From Parapusillimonas sp013416435 (GTDB lineage Bacteria; Pseudomonadota; Gammaproteobacteria; Burkholderiales; Burkholderiaceae_B): a DNA stretch of 64,000 bases. The first letter of the stretch is position 1; each line of letters starts with the position of its first letter. Made by a program: the position numbers and the translations under genes. Below the pieces are notes generated by a model. That model did not search any database and was not told the origin of the DNA. It saw only the letters and a list, made by a program, of their open reading frames with translations. This document shows, piece by piece, positions 17,172 to 25,749 of the stretch. Location of the stretch: contig NZ_CP197474.1 in the NCBI RefSeq assembly GCF_052180245.1, positions 1,612,001 to 1,676,000 on the forward strand. The letters are read 5' to 3'.

Positions 17172-17903
17172 GTGCGCATAGATTGTGAAGTTCATATGGG
17201 CGAGTTCCGCGGCGAGCTCTATTCCTGGCTGGACCGGAAAATCGGCAAGAGCGAACTTGAGGCCTTGCTTGATGAGCATGGTTTCGATATGGCGCTGGTC
17301 ATGCCCTCCGTGGCGATGTTCCCCGACAACGCGTCGATGGGTGCCGCCATCCGCGGCAGCTCGCGGCTGCTGGGCTTTGCGATGGTCAATCCCTGCGTCG
17401 AGGATGGCGGCGTTGCTGAACTGGAGCGTGCGGTCGGCGAGTGGGACGCGAAAGGCTTGAAGCTGGTTCCGCTGCGGCACGGCTATGAAGCGGACGGCAG
17501 TGTTCCCAACCGCGTCATGGCTTGCGCGGAGCGGCTGGGCCTGCCCGTTTCCGTGCATTCGGGCGCCCATTACTGCCTGCCGTGGCAGATAGGCGCCCTG
17601 GCCGCCAGGTTTCCTGCCGTGTCGGTAATCATGGATCACATGGGATGGCGGTACTACGTGGAAGGGGCGCTGGATGTCGCCCTTTCCACGCCCAATATCT
17701 ATCTTGAGACCGCCATGGTCAGCATGCCCGGCTATATCCGATTGGCCGTCGACAAGGTGGGGGCGGACCGCGTGATCTACGGTTCGGATTATCCGACCGG
17801 GCATCCCGCGTCCATGCTGGAGGTGATCAAGGCGGCGAAGCTGGACGACGAAGCGGAGTCTTTGGTGCTGGGCGGGAATCTGGCGCGATTGCTCAATATA
17901 TAA
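17172..17903 (+). CDS. Amidohydrolase_2 family metal-dependent hydrolase
   Basis: 243-residue TIM-barrel hydrolase related to 2-pyrone-4,6-dicarboxylate lactonase and gamma-resorcylate decarboxylase. GTG start with GGAGAGAGG just upstream. Metal-site segments are MRIDCEVHMGEF (the usual HxH is reduced to a single His), VSVHSGAHYCLPW, SVIMDHMGW (metal His) and RVIYGSDYPTGHPASM (catalytic Asp). At 243 residues it is shorter than most relatives (about 290-330). In the operon it probably opens a lactone or decarboxylates or hydrolyses an intermediate imported by the Bug receptors. Confidence 0.8.
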   Translation: MRIDCEVHMGEFRGELYSWLDRKIGKSELEALLDEHGFDMALVMPSVAMFPDNASMGAAIRGSSRLLGFAMVNPCVEDGGVAELERAVGEWDAKGLKLVPLRHGYEADGSVPNRVMACAERLGLPVSVHSGAHYCLPWQIGALAARFPAVSVIMDHMGWRYYVEGALDVALSTPNIYLETAMVSMPGYIRLAVDKVGADRVIYGSDYPTGHPASMLEVIKAAKLDDEAESLVLGGNLARLLNI

Positions 17904-17924
17904 GCTATAAGCTGGAGAAAGCAT

Positions 17925-19085
17925 ATGGATACGCGCGAGCTGGGGGAGCCCCTGCTCTTCACCCCGATCACATTCAAGGGCGTTATCGCACGCAATCGGG
18001 TCATGGTGTCGCCGATGTGCCAGTACTCATCGGTGGATGGCGCGCCGACAGACTTTCACCTGGTGCATCTTGGGCAATTCGCCCTGGGCGGCGCCGGCAT
18101 CGTTTTCTGCGAGGAGACGTCGGTCCAGGAAATCGGCCGGAAAACGCATCATTGCGCCGGCCTCTACACGCCGGGGCATGCCGGCGCCTATCGCAGAATC
18201 AACGCATTTCTCCATGCCCAGGGCGCGGTCACGGGCATTCAGCTGGGGCATGCCGGAGGCAAGGCTTCGAGCCGCGGGCCATGGGACGCCTTTCACCCGC
18301 TGAGCGCCGAAGATGCGACGAAAGGGGAAAGGAGCTGGACCACGGTGTCGTCCAGTCCGATCTCCCTGCACCCCAAGCGGCCACCGCCGGTCGCGCTGGA
18401 TGAAACGGACATCGGCCGATTGGTGGAGGCATGGCGCCATGCGGCATTGTTGGCGGCCGATGCCGACTATGACATCGTCGAAGTTCACGCCGCGCACGGC
18501 TATCTTCTGCATCAGTTTCTGTCTCCTTTGATCAACCAGCGCCGTGACGGCTATGGCGGCTGCCTCGAAGGAAGAATGAGGCTCTGCCTGGAGGTCGTCG
18601 AAGCCGTACGAGCAGCCTGGCCGGCGGACAAGCCGGTTTTCGTCCGGCTTTCGGCGGCCGACGGCGAGGGCAGCGGCTGGGAAATGGAAGACACCCTGGT
18701 GCTTGCAGACGCCTTGAAACAGCGGGGCGTCGACTGCATAACGCCTTCGTCGGGCGGGATCAAGGGCCCCACCGCCGTCAGCGTCGTGCCGCGGCTTCCC
18801 GGCTATCACGTTGCCTATGCACGGCGCATCCGGCACGAAGTCGGCATCCCCACCATCGCCGTCGGATTGATTACCGAGGCCGAGCACGCCGAACACATAT
18901 TGGAAAGCGGCGCTGCCGATGTGGTGGCGCTCGCCCGGGAGCTCTTGTGGAACCCCTATTGGCCGGTTCACGCGGCCAAGGCGCTGGGCAGCGAGTCATT
19001 TCTGCGCCTGATCCCGAGCGGATACGCTTGGTGGCTGGAGCGCCGGGAGCAGATACGCGAGGCGACCAGGGCCGTGCAGGGCTGA
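17925..19085 (+). CDS. Old yellow enzyme family NADH:flavin oxidoreductase
   Basis: 386-residue FMN-dependent TIM-barrel oxidoreductase of the YqjM/xenobiotic-reductase class. FMN and active-site stretches are visible in RVMVSPMCQYSS, IQLGHAGGKASS (substrate His), YDIVEVHAAHGYLLHQFLSP, RDGYGG and VGLITEAEHAEHIL. The MCQYSS Cys is the redox-tuning residue of thermophilic-type OYEs. It reduces activated C=C bonds with NAD(P)H. A neighbouring amidohydrolase, SnoaL-like and AhpD-like protein support a ring-degradation pathway. ATG at 17925 with GGAGAAAGCAT upstream. Confidence 0.92.
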   Translation: MDTRELGEPLLFTPITFKGVIARNRVMVSPMCQYSSVDGAPTDFHLVHLGQFALGGAGIVFCEETSVQEIGRKTHHCAGLYTPGHAGAYRRINAFLHAQGAVTGIQLGHAGGKASSRGPWDAFHPLSAEDATKGERSWTTVSSSPISLHPKRPPPVALDETDIGRLVEAWRHAALLAADADYDIVEVHAAHGYLLHQFLSPLINQRRDGYGGCLEGRMRLCLEVVEAVRAAWPADKPVFVRLSAADGEGSGWEMEDTLVLADALKQRGVDCITPSSGGIKGPTAVSVVPRLPGYHVAYARRIRHEVGIPTIAVGLITEAEHAEHILESGAADVVALARELLWNPYWPVHAAKALGSESFLRLIPSGYAWWLERREQIREATRAVQG

Positions 19086-19141
19086 CAGGCCCCAGGGAAT
19101 AGCCGCTCTTCAGATTTTTCAAAAAGCAAGGAAGCAGGAGC

Positions 19142-19630
19142 ATGAATAGTTTCATCACCCCGGCAGCAGAGGAATGGATCGCCATTCACAATCTGTATGC
19201 GTTTTATAACCTGTGCAGCGATACCGGAGACGCTCATGGCTTTGCCTCGTGCTTCGCCGATGACGGCGTTCTGGACCAGGTATCGCGCCGGCTCGTTCTT
19301 CGCGGACGCCAGAGCATACTCGAATACAAGCGCAAGGAAGCCGCATCGCGCAACGGGAAATACCGGCGCCACTGGAACAGCGGCTTGTTCTTGGACAAGC
19401 AGGCCGACGGCAGCGTTCGTGGCTGGTGCTATTTGCATGCCTACAACGGCGATCCAGGCTGGCTGCCCGTCAAGCAGGGCGCCGGCGTCTATGATGATTT
19501 GATCGTGCCGGTCGGCAAGGAATGGAAGTTTCAACGTCGCATCCTGACCATGGACGCGAGAGTTGAACCGACCGTCCAATTTTCCCGGCACGCCGGCAGC
19601 GGCGATGCAGCCGAAAGCGTGGCCCCATGA
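19142..19630 (+). CDS. SnoaL-like (NTF2-fold) protein
   Basis: 162 residues. The N-terminal helix EEWIAIHNLYAFYNLCSDTG, the FASCFADDGVLDQVSRRLVL turn and the RHWNSGLFLDKQADGSVRGW sheet fit the SnoaL_4/NTF2 cone fold, common in small dehydratases, isomerases and ring-hydroxylating dioxygenase beta subunits. Specific catalytic residues cannot be assigned. Its start follows AGGAGC and its stop overlaps the next start (ATGA), so it is translationally coupled to the carboxymuconolactone-decarboxylase-like gene. Confidence 0.75.
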   Translation: MNSFITPAAEEWIAIHNLYAFYNLCSDTGDAHGFASCFADDGVLDQVSRRLVLRGRQSILEYKRKEAASRNGKYRRHWNSGLFLDKQADGSVRGWCYLHAYNGDPGWLPVKQGAGVYDDLIVPVGKEWKFQRRILTMDARVEPTVQFSRHAGSGDAAESVAP

Positions 19631-20199
19631 ACGGCCGGCATCGTTTTCCGATCATTCCGTCTTCGGAAATGTCGTCCTCGCAAAGGCAATATGCCCAGGA
19701 TCTGTTGACCGGGCCCCGGGGTGCCATTACCGGTCCCTTTCTCCCGCTGATGCATGCCCCCGAACTCGGACAGCGTATAGAAAAGCTGGGTGAGACCTTG
19801 CGTTTCAGCAGCTCCCTGCCGCCCGATGCCATAGAGTTGTCCATATTGATCGTGGCGCATCATTTCAGGTGCGACTACGAGTGGCACTTCCATGCCCGCC
19901 TGGCGCGCGAAGCGGGGTTGGCGGAGGCTTCCATCGCTGAAATCCGGCAAGGAATCATGCCGTTGGATCTGTCTCCATCCAATCTGTGGGTCTACCGCTT
20001 CTGTACTGCGATGCTGCGGGAAGCAAGAGTCCCGGACGAGATATTCAGCGAGGTCGAGAAAATGGCCGGCAAGAAAGGCGTGCTGGAACTTCTTGCACTT
20101 TGCGGCTACTACTCGATGCTGGCCATGGTTTTGAATGCTTCCGAGCTGCTTCCGCCAGAGGGCAGGGCATTCAGGGGTCAGACCCCGGATGGGGTCTGA
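19627..20199 (+). CDS. Carboxymuconolactone decarboxylase (AhpD-like) family protein
   Basis: 190 residues, all-helical. The core AIELSILIVAHHFRCDYEWHFHARLAREAGL matches the carboxymuconolactone-decarboxylase family; the usual AhpD CxxC is not present, so peroxidase activity is unlikely and a lactone decarboxylase-like or structural role is more probable. It is the last gene of the LysR-headed operon. The final residues (GQTPDGV) and the TGA stop come from palindrome copy 20174-20203, the third reading frame of the repeat. Confidence 0.8.
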   Translation: MNGRHRFPIIPSSEMSSSQRQYAQDLLTGPRGAITGPFLPLMHAPELGQRIEKLGETLRFSSSLPPDAIELSILIVAHHFRCDYEWHFHARLAREAGLAEASIAEIRQGIMPLDLSPSNLWVYRFCTAMLREARVPDEIFSEVEKMAGKKGVLELLALCGYYSMLAMVLNASELLPPEGRAFRGQTPDGV

Positions 20200-20203
20200 C
20201 CCC
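20174..20203. repeat. Palindromic repeat, core GGAT, coding
   Basis: Intact 30-bp copy; supplies GQTPDGV and the stop of the upstream gene. Confidence 0.93.
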
Positions 20204-20231
20204 CTCCCGCAGTCGAGTCTGTGCAGTTCAT

Positions 20232-20260
20232 GGGGTCAGACCCCGCAGGGGTCTGACCCC
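20232..20260. repeat. Palindromic repeat, 29 bp, core GCA, coding on minus strand
   Basis: Intact units with a 3-nt centre; read on the minus strand as the last residues and stop of the diguanylate cyclase. Confidence 0.93.
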
Positions 20261-22128
20261 TCAAGCGATTGAACGCTGCAGACTCGGTTCCTTCCAGCCC
20301 GCTTGGCCTCGTACATTCCTTCATCGGCCAGTTGCAGCAGCCGCTCGAAGCCATCGATGCCGTCGCGCAGTTCGGCGACGCCGATCGATGCCGTGAACCG
20401 GATGGTTTCGGCCTTGTCCGTTACCGTGCCGGTTTCCGAGATGGCGATGCGCACACGCTCGGCGATCGACAAGGCATTGTGAAGGCTCGCATGCGGCAGC
20501 AGAACGGCGAACTCCTCGCCGCCCAGCCTGCCTGCGACATCCTGTATCCGGTTGCCCACGTGCAGAATCCCGCTCAAGGTTCTCAAGACCTGGTCGCCCG
20601 CATGATGGCCATGGGTATCGTTGATCGATTTGAAGTGATCCAGGTCGAGCATCATGACGGACAGCGGATGCCCATGGCGGCGGGCGGCAAGGACCTCCGC
20701 ATCGCCCGTCGCCATGAAATGCATGCGATTGGGCAGATTGGTCAAGCCGTCCCGATGGGCGAGCAGTTCGAGCTTGCTCATGGTTTCCACGTGCTGACTG
20801 ATGTCGCGCCCTATGCTGACGATTCCGTGCGGAGCGTCGCCATCGCCTCGCAACGGGCGAGCCAGCCATTCGATGTCGCGCAAGCCTTTTGCGGTATTGC
20901 TGCGCTGCCGGTAGCGGGCGAAGTAGGGCGGGTTGAGCACTTCGGACAGATGGATGCCGGCGGCGTCCTGATCATCCTCGCCGCCGATGCTCAGGAAGTG
21001 CCTGCCCAGCAGTTCGGCCGGCGCGGCGCCGTACAGTTCGCAGAACGCGGGATTCACATAGGTATAGTGGCCCTGCGTGTCCATCTTCACCACCAGGTCG
21101 GTCGTGCCTTCCACAATGAGGCGATAATCCTCGTCTTTGGCGCGCAGCGCTTTCTGCGCCGTGGCCTCTTTTTCTTCGAAAAGGCGTTGGCGTACCTGAT
21201 ACACGATCAGGCCGACGACCGCGGCAACTGATACCAGTATGAACAGGGCGACTTCCGACAGGGCAAGGCGTTTCCATGGACTGAAGACCATGCTGGTGTC
21301 GCGCCCGGTGGCGATGATCAGGGCTTCGTCCATGTTCAGGTGGGCGGCATGTGCGGTGTGCAGCGCCACGACTTGCGTGTTGTGCCGAGGCGTCGATTGA
21401 TCATATATGATGGATCTGAGCCTGCCGCTGTGCAGATGCCGCATGAAGACCGCGTTGTCGCCGCTGAGCTCGTGATCGCTTCCAGCATGGTCGGGACGCC
21501 GCAGGAAATGGACGCCGTCGGAATGCACGATGGCCGCCCACATGTCGGGCGCATACAAGACGGACTTCAATAGCGTATCGAAGTACTCGGTATTCAGGGT
21601 GGCATAGACCAGGCCTTTGAAGCCGCCGTCCGGCTTGATGATGGCGCGGCTCAGGTTGACGGAGTACAGGTTCAATACACTGACGTACGGAGCCGACACA
21701 TACAGGGTCTTTGCGGCGGGCTCCTGTTGGACCGTCCTGAAGTAATCCCGGTGGCTGAATCCCGATCCGATGTTCTCGGGCCGATTGGAGGCGGTCTGGC
21801 GTCCCGTGTTGTCAAGAACGCCCGCGCTGCGTACGCCGGGCATGGCGCTTACCATGGATTTGAGATAAGCAATCTGCGACATGACGTCCTGGTTCTGCGC
21901 ATAGGCCAGTATCGCTTCCAGGGCCTGGTTGGTGCTGGCCAGGTGCAGTTCGATATTCTGGGCGATGATGGTGGACTGTGTCGCCAGTCTTTCTTCCTCG
22001 CTTTTCTGAATGCGCCGGTATTCCGTCCACAAGTGTGCGACGACGACGGCGGCCAGCGTAAGCAGAATGGTCCCGAGCGCGAATTGTTGCGCCCTGGCAC
22101 GCCTGGATGTCAAGGTGAAGACGGACAT
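20236..22128 (-). CDS. Membrane diguanylate cyclase (Cache-PAS-GGDEF)
   Basis: 630 residues. TM1 is at about 15-35 (FALGTILLTLAAVVVAHLW), then a periplasmic Cache-type sensor to about 300 (TASNRPENIGSGFSHRDYF and RAIIKPDGGFKGLVYATLN), TM2 at about 308-330 (VALFILVSVAAVVGLIVYQV), a PAS domain (GHYTYVNPAFCELYGAAPAEL) and a C-terminal GGDEF domain. The active site reads GGEEF in AGRLGGEEFAVLLP, with RIQD placed five residues upstream as the inhibitory I-site, so it should make c-di-GMP and be product-inhibited. No EAL domain. The ligand is unknown. The last residues (EGSDPCGV) derive from a palindromic repeat. Confidence 0.9.
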   Translation of the reverse strand: MSVFTLTSRRARAQQFALGTILLTLAAVVVAHLWTEYRRIQKSEEERLATQSTIIAQNIELHLASTNQALEAILAYAQNQDVMSQIAYLKSMVSAMPGVRSAGVLDNTGRQTASNRPENIGSGFSHRDYFRTVQQEPAAKTLYVSAPYVSVLNLYSVNLSRAIIKPDGGFKGLVYATLNTEYFDTLLKSVLYAPDMWAAIVHSDGVHFLRRPDHAGSDHELSGDNAVFMRHLHSGRLRSIIYDQSTPRHNTQVVALHTAHAAHLNMDEALIIATGRDTSMVFSPWKRLALSEVALFILVSVAAVVGLIVYQVRQRLFEEKEATAQKALRAKDEDYRLIVEGTTDLVVKMDTQGHYTYVNPAFCELYGAAPAELLGRHFLSIGGEDDQDAAGIHLSEVLNPPYFARYRQRSNTAKGLRDIEWLARPLRGDGDAPHGIVSIGRDISQHVETMSKLELLAHRDGLTNLPNRMHFMATGDAEVLAARRHGHPLSVMMLDLDHFKSINDTHGHHAGDQVLRTLSGILHVGNRIQDVAGRLGGEEFAVLLPHASLHNALSIAERVRIAISETGTVTDKAETIRFTASIGVAELRDGIDGFERLLQLADEGMYEAKRAGRNRVCSVQSLEGSDPCGV

Positions 22129-22227
22129 GGGGATTTTTGTCGGCGGGCCTGGAAGGAGGTGAAAAGGGTTCTACGACATGTATCGCGTGGTATTGTAACG
22201 AAAGATTATTTTTTACGGAGACATGCC

Positions 22228-22725
22228 GTGCTGATCCGATATGCCAAATCATCGCTGGTCGCGGCGATGGCGTTTTATGTCTCGCTGGTGGCTTTTGGCA
22301 ACATGACGGACTATGGCAGCAATCTCGCCTTCGTTCAGCACGTGCTGGCCATGGACACCGTTTTCCCCGGCTCCACGATCACCTATCGTGCCATCGTCGA
22401 TCCTGCGGCACAGCATGCCGCATATATTTTCATCATTGCGCTGGAGGCGCTGACCGCCGCCATTTGCTGGCTTGGCGCCTGGCGCATGCTGCGCAGCGCG
22501 CGGTCGCCGGCGGAGTGCTTCAATAAATCAAAAAACATCGCGATCGCCGGACTCACTCTTGGTTTCCTGTTGTGGCAGGTGGGCTTCATGGCGGTGGGTG
22601 GCGAGTGGTTCGGCATGTGGATGTCGTCGACATGGAATGGGCTGGAATCGGCTTTCCGTTTTTCCACCACGCTCATCCTGGTACTGATCTTCGTGACGCG
22701 AAGCGACGCCGGCATCGATGCGTGA
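22228..22725 (+). CDS. DUF2165 family inner-membrane protein
   Basis: 165 residues from a GTG start with ACGGAG at 22215-22220. It has four predicted membrane segments: LVAAMAFYVSLVAFGNMTDY, AAYIFIIALEALTAAICWLG, IAIAGLTLGFLLWQVGFMAV and AFRFSTTLILVLIFVT. NMTDYGSN and MSSTWNGLESAFRF are typical of DUF2165, a family with no established function. It is monocistronic, divergent from the diguanylate cyclase with about 100 bp between them and convergent with a Bug receptor. Confidence 0.82.
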   Translation: MLIRYAKSSLVAAMAFYVSLVAFGNMTDYGSNLAFVQHVLAMDTVFPGSTITYRAIVDPAAQHAAYIFIIALEALTAAICWLGAWRMLRSARSPAECFNKSKNIAIAGLTLGFLLWQVGFMAVGGEWFGMWMSSTWNGLESAFRFSTTLILVLIFVTRSDAGIDA

Positions 22726-22749
22726 TGCGGCGCGCGCTGCGCGCCCTGG

Positions 22750-23712
22750 CTACTGCAGCTTGATATCCAGTTCCTTGATCAAAGGCTCCATGGCGGCGCG
22801 GTCGTCGGCGATGGTCTTGGCCAGCTCTTCCGGGCCGCTGCCAATGGGGATCATGCCCAGGGTAGCCAGCTGTTCTTGCAGGGCGGGTTCCTTGAGTACG
22901 TCGGAAAGGGCTTGCTGGATTTCCATCACCCGTTCGCGCGACAGCCCGGCGGGCCCCATGAGGCTGATCCAGGGTTGCGATGAATAGCCTTCGAGCCCTG
23001 ACTCATTCAGTGTAGGGACGTCGGGCAGGCCGGAAAACCGCTCGGGACTGGTTATGGCCAGCGCCCGGACCCGGCCGCCGTCGATCAGGCCCTTGGCGCT
23101 GGAAGGAGCGTCCAGAGCGATGTCCAATTGTCCGCCCAGCAAATCGTTTTGTGTTTTTCCCGATGATGAAGAGGGTACATACAGCGCCGTGATGCCCGCG
23201 CGCCGCGAGGTCTGTTCCCATACCAAGTGGAAAGCCGTGCCGACGGTGAACGAGCCGATGGGGACGTCGCGTGCCTTGGCCGCGTCGACGAAATCCTGCC
23301 AGGTCTTGAACGGGCTGTCGCGGGACACGATGAATATGAATGGCGTACGGGCGACGAGGGAAATTGGAGTGAGGTCCTTGACGGGGTCGAAAGGAAGCGA
23401 CTTCACCGTGAACGGCATGATCGTAACGGCGGATGCGACGACCATGCCCAGCGTATAGCCGTCGGCCGGCGCTTCGACGATGCTGCGCGTGCTGATGATG
23501 CCCGAGGCGCCCGGCTTGTTCTCGACGATTACCGGCTGGCCCCATTTCGAGCTGAGCCTGTTCGCGACGATGCGCAGCATGACATCCACCGGGCCGCCCG
23601 GCGGGTTCGACACGATGATCGTGACCGGTTTTTCAGGATAGGCCGCGAGGGCGGGTGCGCCGAGGCAGGACATGGCGGCAAGAAGCAGGCAGCGTAAGGC
23701 GTTCTTGAACAA
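22750..23712 (-). CDS. Bug/TctC tripartite tricarboxylate receptor
   Basis: 320 residues if translation begins at the TTG at 23712, which has CGGAGACTCATC upstream and gives a signal peptide (FKNALRCLLLAAMSCLGAP ending ALAAYPEKP). Landmarks are VTIIVSNPPGGPVDVMLRIV, VIVENKPGASGIISTRSIV, APADGYTLGMVVASA and PIGSFTVGTAFHLVWEQ. The SSSSGKTQNDLLGGQLDIAL loop replaces the usual VPYKGxGPA motif, hinting at a different ligand. It lies 26 bp downstream of a carboxylesterase on the same strand, so ester cleavage and acid uptake may be linked. Confidence 0.85.
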   Translation of the reverse strand: MFKNALRCLLLAAMSCLGAPALAAYPEKPVTIIVSNPPGGPVDVMLRIVANRLSSKWGQPVIVENKPGASGIISTRSIVEAPADGYTLGMVVASAVTIMPFTVKSLPFDPVKDLTPISLVARTPFIFIVSRDSPFKTWQDFVDAAKARDVPIGSFTVGTAFHLVWEQTSRRAGITALYVPSSSSGKTQNDLLGGQLDIALDAPSSAKGLIDGGRVRALAITSPERFSGLPDVPTLNESGLEGYSSQPWISLMGPAGLSRERVMEIQQALSDVLKEPALQEQLATLGMIPIGSGPEELAKTIADDRAAMEPLIKELDIKLQ

Positions 23713-23738
23713 GATGAGTCTCCGAAAGTGCAATAGGC

Positions 23739-25010
23739 TCAGGCTAGGATTTCGACTTGCGGGAATTGCGGCCAGTCGACTGAGCCGTCCCGTATGAATG
23801 TTATCCAATTGGATTGAATGCGTTCGGTAAGGCGTGCCGCGTCGGCCGCCGTGGTGCCGACGAGCATGGGGGCGGCGCCGAATGCGTCCAGAGTGCCGAA
23901 CACGAACGGAAGCTCGATGCAGTGGCATGCCCCGTAGCGCTGGGTCGGCGCATGGTCGAATCGGTAGACCCATGCCGACCGCCCCTGTGCGCATGCCGCT
24001 TGTGCCCAGTCGCGCGACGGGGCGCCGAACACCTTATCGCCGGCTGCCTGGCTGGCGTCGTCGATCTGCACATTCGGAAAGGCAGCCATTTCGTTGCGCG
24101 TATATCCGATCAGGACGTCGGCCTTTCCTGCGTTGCCTTCGCGAATTTCTTCGATACTGTCCGCGATTACCTCACCATCTATGACGGGGCAGAACAGAGC
24201 CCGGCCGATTTCATCGTTCTTTAGCGCCTCCAGGACGGCTGGCGCGCGCTGAGCCTGCAGCAGTTCGTGATAGGGAAGTGCGCGCGCTTGCTCCAGGTTC
24301 TGAGCGCCGGCCGCTTCCAGGACTTTTTGTCCGAGCAGGGATGCTTCGTGCGCCGGCCGGAAGCCGCGGCCCAGCGAGGCGCTTTGAAGGATTGCCCGGC
24401 TGAACAAGGGCTTGCGGCTTAGCAGTCCGGCAATACATGATCCACCGGCGGATTGGCCCATGAGCGTGATGGCCGACGGGTCGCCGCCAAAGCTTTCGAT
24501 GTTTTCTGCGACCCATTGAATGGCCGCTTCCTGATCCAGCAAGCCCAGGTTGGCCGGCATACCAGGAACATAAAGCCATCCCAGTGCGGCAAGCCGGTAG
24601 TTCGGCGCGACCACCACGATATCGCCCAGTGCCGCGAGCTTTTCGCCCGAGTACCAGTCGGGGGCGCCGCCTCCGCTTTGCCAGGCACCACCGTGCAGCC
24701 AGATCACGACGGGACGCTTACGCTTGTCCAGCGCCGGCGTCCAGACCGTCAGGTGCAGGCAGTCCTCGGACTGGGGGTGATTCAACGGGCCCATGACGTC
24801 TTCGAGGCGGGAGGGCAGCTGCGGCGCGAGCGGCCCGGGCCTGGTGCAGTCGAGTTCGGCATAGGCGGCGGGCGGAGAGGGTGGGGCGAAACGCAAAGGC
24901 CCGACGGGCGGCGCGGCATAGGGAATCGCCCGGAAGACGTTCGTTTGGCCGGTGTGCAGGCCTATGACTTTTCCTTGGCGTGTCGTGGTGCTTACGGTAT
25001 GGCTTGTCAT
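23739..25010 (-). CDS. Type B carboxylesterase
   Basis: 423-residue alpha/beta hydrolase of the COG2272 (PnbA) type, shorter than the usual ~500. The nucleophile lies in TLMGQSAGGSCIAG (Ser about 187), the oxyanion segment is VVIWLHGGAWQSGG, and the catalytic His is in YGACHCIELPFVFGT. FRAIPYAAPPVGPLRF and SEDCLHLTVWTP are family signatures. No signal peptide is seen, so it is probably cytoplasmic. It hydrolyses small carboxylic esters. It is followed on the same strand by a Bug receptor, with which it probably forms an operon. Confidence 0.9.
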   Translation of the reverse strand: MTSHTVSTTTRQGKVIGLHTGQTNVFRAIPYAAPPVGPLRFAPPSPPAAYAELDCTRPGPLAPQLPSRLEDVMGPLNHPQSEDCLHLTVWTPALDKRKRPVVIWLHGGAWQSGGGAPDWYSGEKLAALGDIVVVAPNYRLAALGWLYVPGMPANLGLLDQEAAIQWVAENIESFGGDPSAITLMGQSAGGSCIAGLLSRKPLFSRAILQSASLGRGFRPAHEASLLGQKVLEAAGAQNLEQARALPYHELLQAQRAPAVLEALKNDEIGRALFCPVIDGEVIADSIEEIREGNAGKADVLIGYTRNEMAAFPNVQIDDASQAAGDKVFGAPSRDWAQAACAQGRSAWVYRFDHAPTQRYGACHCIELPFVFGTLDAFGAAPMLVGTTAADAARLTERIQSNWITFIRDGSVDWPQFPQVEILA

Positions 25011-25072
25011 GCGCTTGTACGAAAGATGGCGTGCGAAATCACGATTACCCGTGCATCATAACGGTTTCTTGG

Positions 25073-25084
25073 GGGGCAGACCCC
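25073..25084. repeat. Degenerate single repeat unit
   Basis: GGGGCAGACCCC, a one-base-deleted form of the 13-bp unit. Confidence 0.55.
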
Positions 25085-25097
25085 GAACGAGATAGCC

Positions 25098-25127
25098 GGG
25101 GTCAGACCCCGGATGGGGTCTGACCCC
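25098..25127. repeat. Palindromic repeat, core GGAT
   Basis: Intact 30-bp copy between the carboxylesterase and the HIT gene, 33 bp before the HIT start. Confidence 0.93.
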
Positions 25128-25160
25128 TCTCCCCAACCACCGTCCCTGGAGTCCGCCGCC

Positions 25161-25625
25161 ATGACATCCGCCGAGCCCATCGTATCCGAGCCCTCCCATG
25201 GGCCTTGTATCTTCTGCGCCATCGCAAACAAGGAGATCCCCGCCACCATCGTCCATGAGGACGACGATTTCGTGGCTTTCCTGGATATCAATCCGATACG
25301 GCCCGGTCATGTGCTCATCGTATCGCGCGGGCACCACGCCTATTTCGATGACCTGCCGCCTGAGCTGGCCGCAGGCATGATGCAATTGGCGCAGCGGTTC
25401 TCGAAGGCCATGAAGCGCATTCACGATGTGGAGCGCGTCGGCTTTGTCTTTACCGGCACGGACATTGCGCATGTGCATGCGCACCTCGTGCCTTTGGTCG
25501 GCCGGACCGACATCACTTCGCCTGCCTATATCGAGCAGAAAGACCTCAGTTTCGCTCCCGCCCCGCGCGCCACCGCGGAAGAGCTGCAGGAGCAGTCCGA
25601 GCACCTGCGGCGTGCGCTCGGCTAG
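25161..25625 (+). CDS. HIT family nucleotide-binding protein
   Basis: 154 residues from the ATG preceded by CTGGAGTCCGCCGCC. N-terminal CIFCAIANKEIPATIVHED, then FLDINPIRPGHVLIVSRGHH, and the catalytic triad HVHAHLVPL (HxHxHxx) near residue 110. HIT proteins hydrolyse or transfer nucleotides at an alpha-phosphate through the central His. The two N-terminal Cys could be half of a zinc site. It stands alone between repeat copies, so no pathway link can be drawn. Confidence 0.9.
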   Translation: MTSAEPIVSEPSHGPCIFCAIANKEIPATIVHEDDDFVAFLDINPIRPGHVLIVSRGHHAYFDDLPPELAAGMMQLAQRFSKAMKRIHDVERVGFVFTGTDIAHVHAHLVPLVGRTDITSPAYIEQKDLSFAPAPRATAEELQEQSEHLRRALG

Positions 25626-25630
25626 GTGTG

Positions 25631-25660
25631 GGGGTCAGACCCCGCATGGGGTCTGACCCC
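25631..25660. repeat. Palindromic repeat, core GCAT
   Basis: Intact 30-bp copy 6 bp after the HIT stop. Confidence 0.93.
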
Positions 25661-25674
25661 TTCAATCGGTTTCC

Positions 25675-25687
25675 GGGGTCTGACCCC
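25675..25687. repeat. Single 13-bp repeat unit, reverse form
   Basis: Isolated GGGGTCTGACCCC between two double copies. Confidence 0.8.
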
Positions 25688-25710
25688 TCGCACAACGCAT
25701 CGGTCTCCAT

Positions 25711-25740
25711 GGGGTCAGACCCCGTACGGGGTCTGACCCC
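25711..25740. repeat. Palindromic repeat, core GTAC
   Basis: Perfect 30-bp copy just beyond the stop of rlmA. Confidence 0.95.
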
Positions 25741-25749
25741 TTGACCCCT

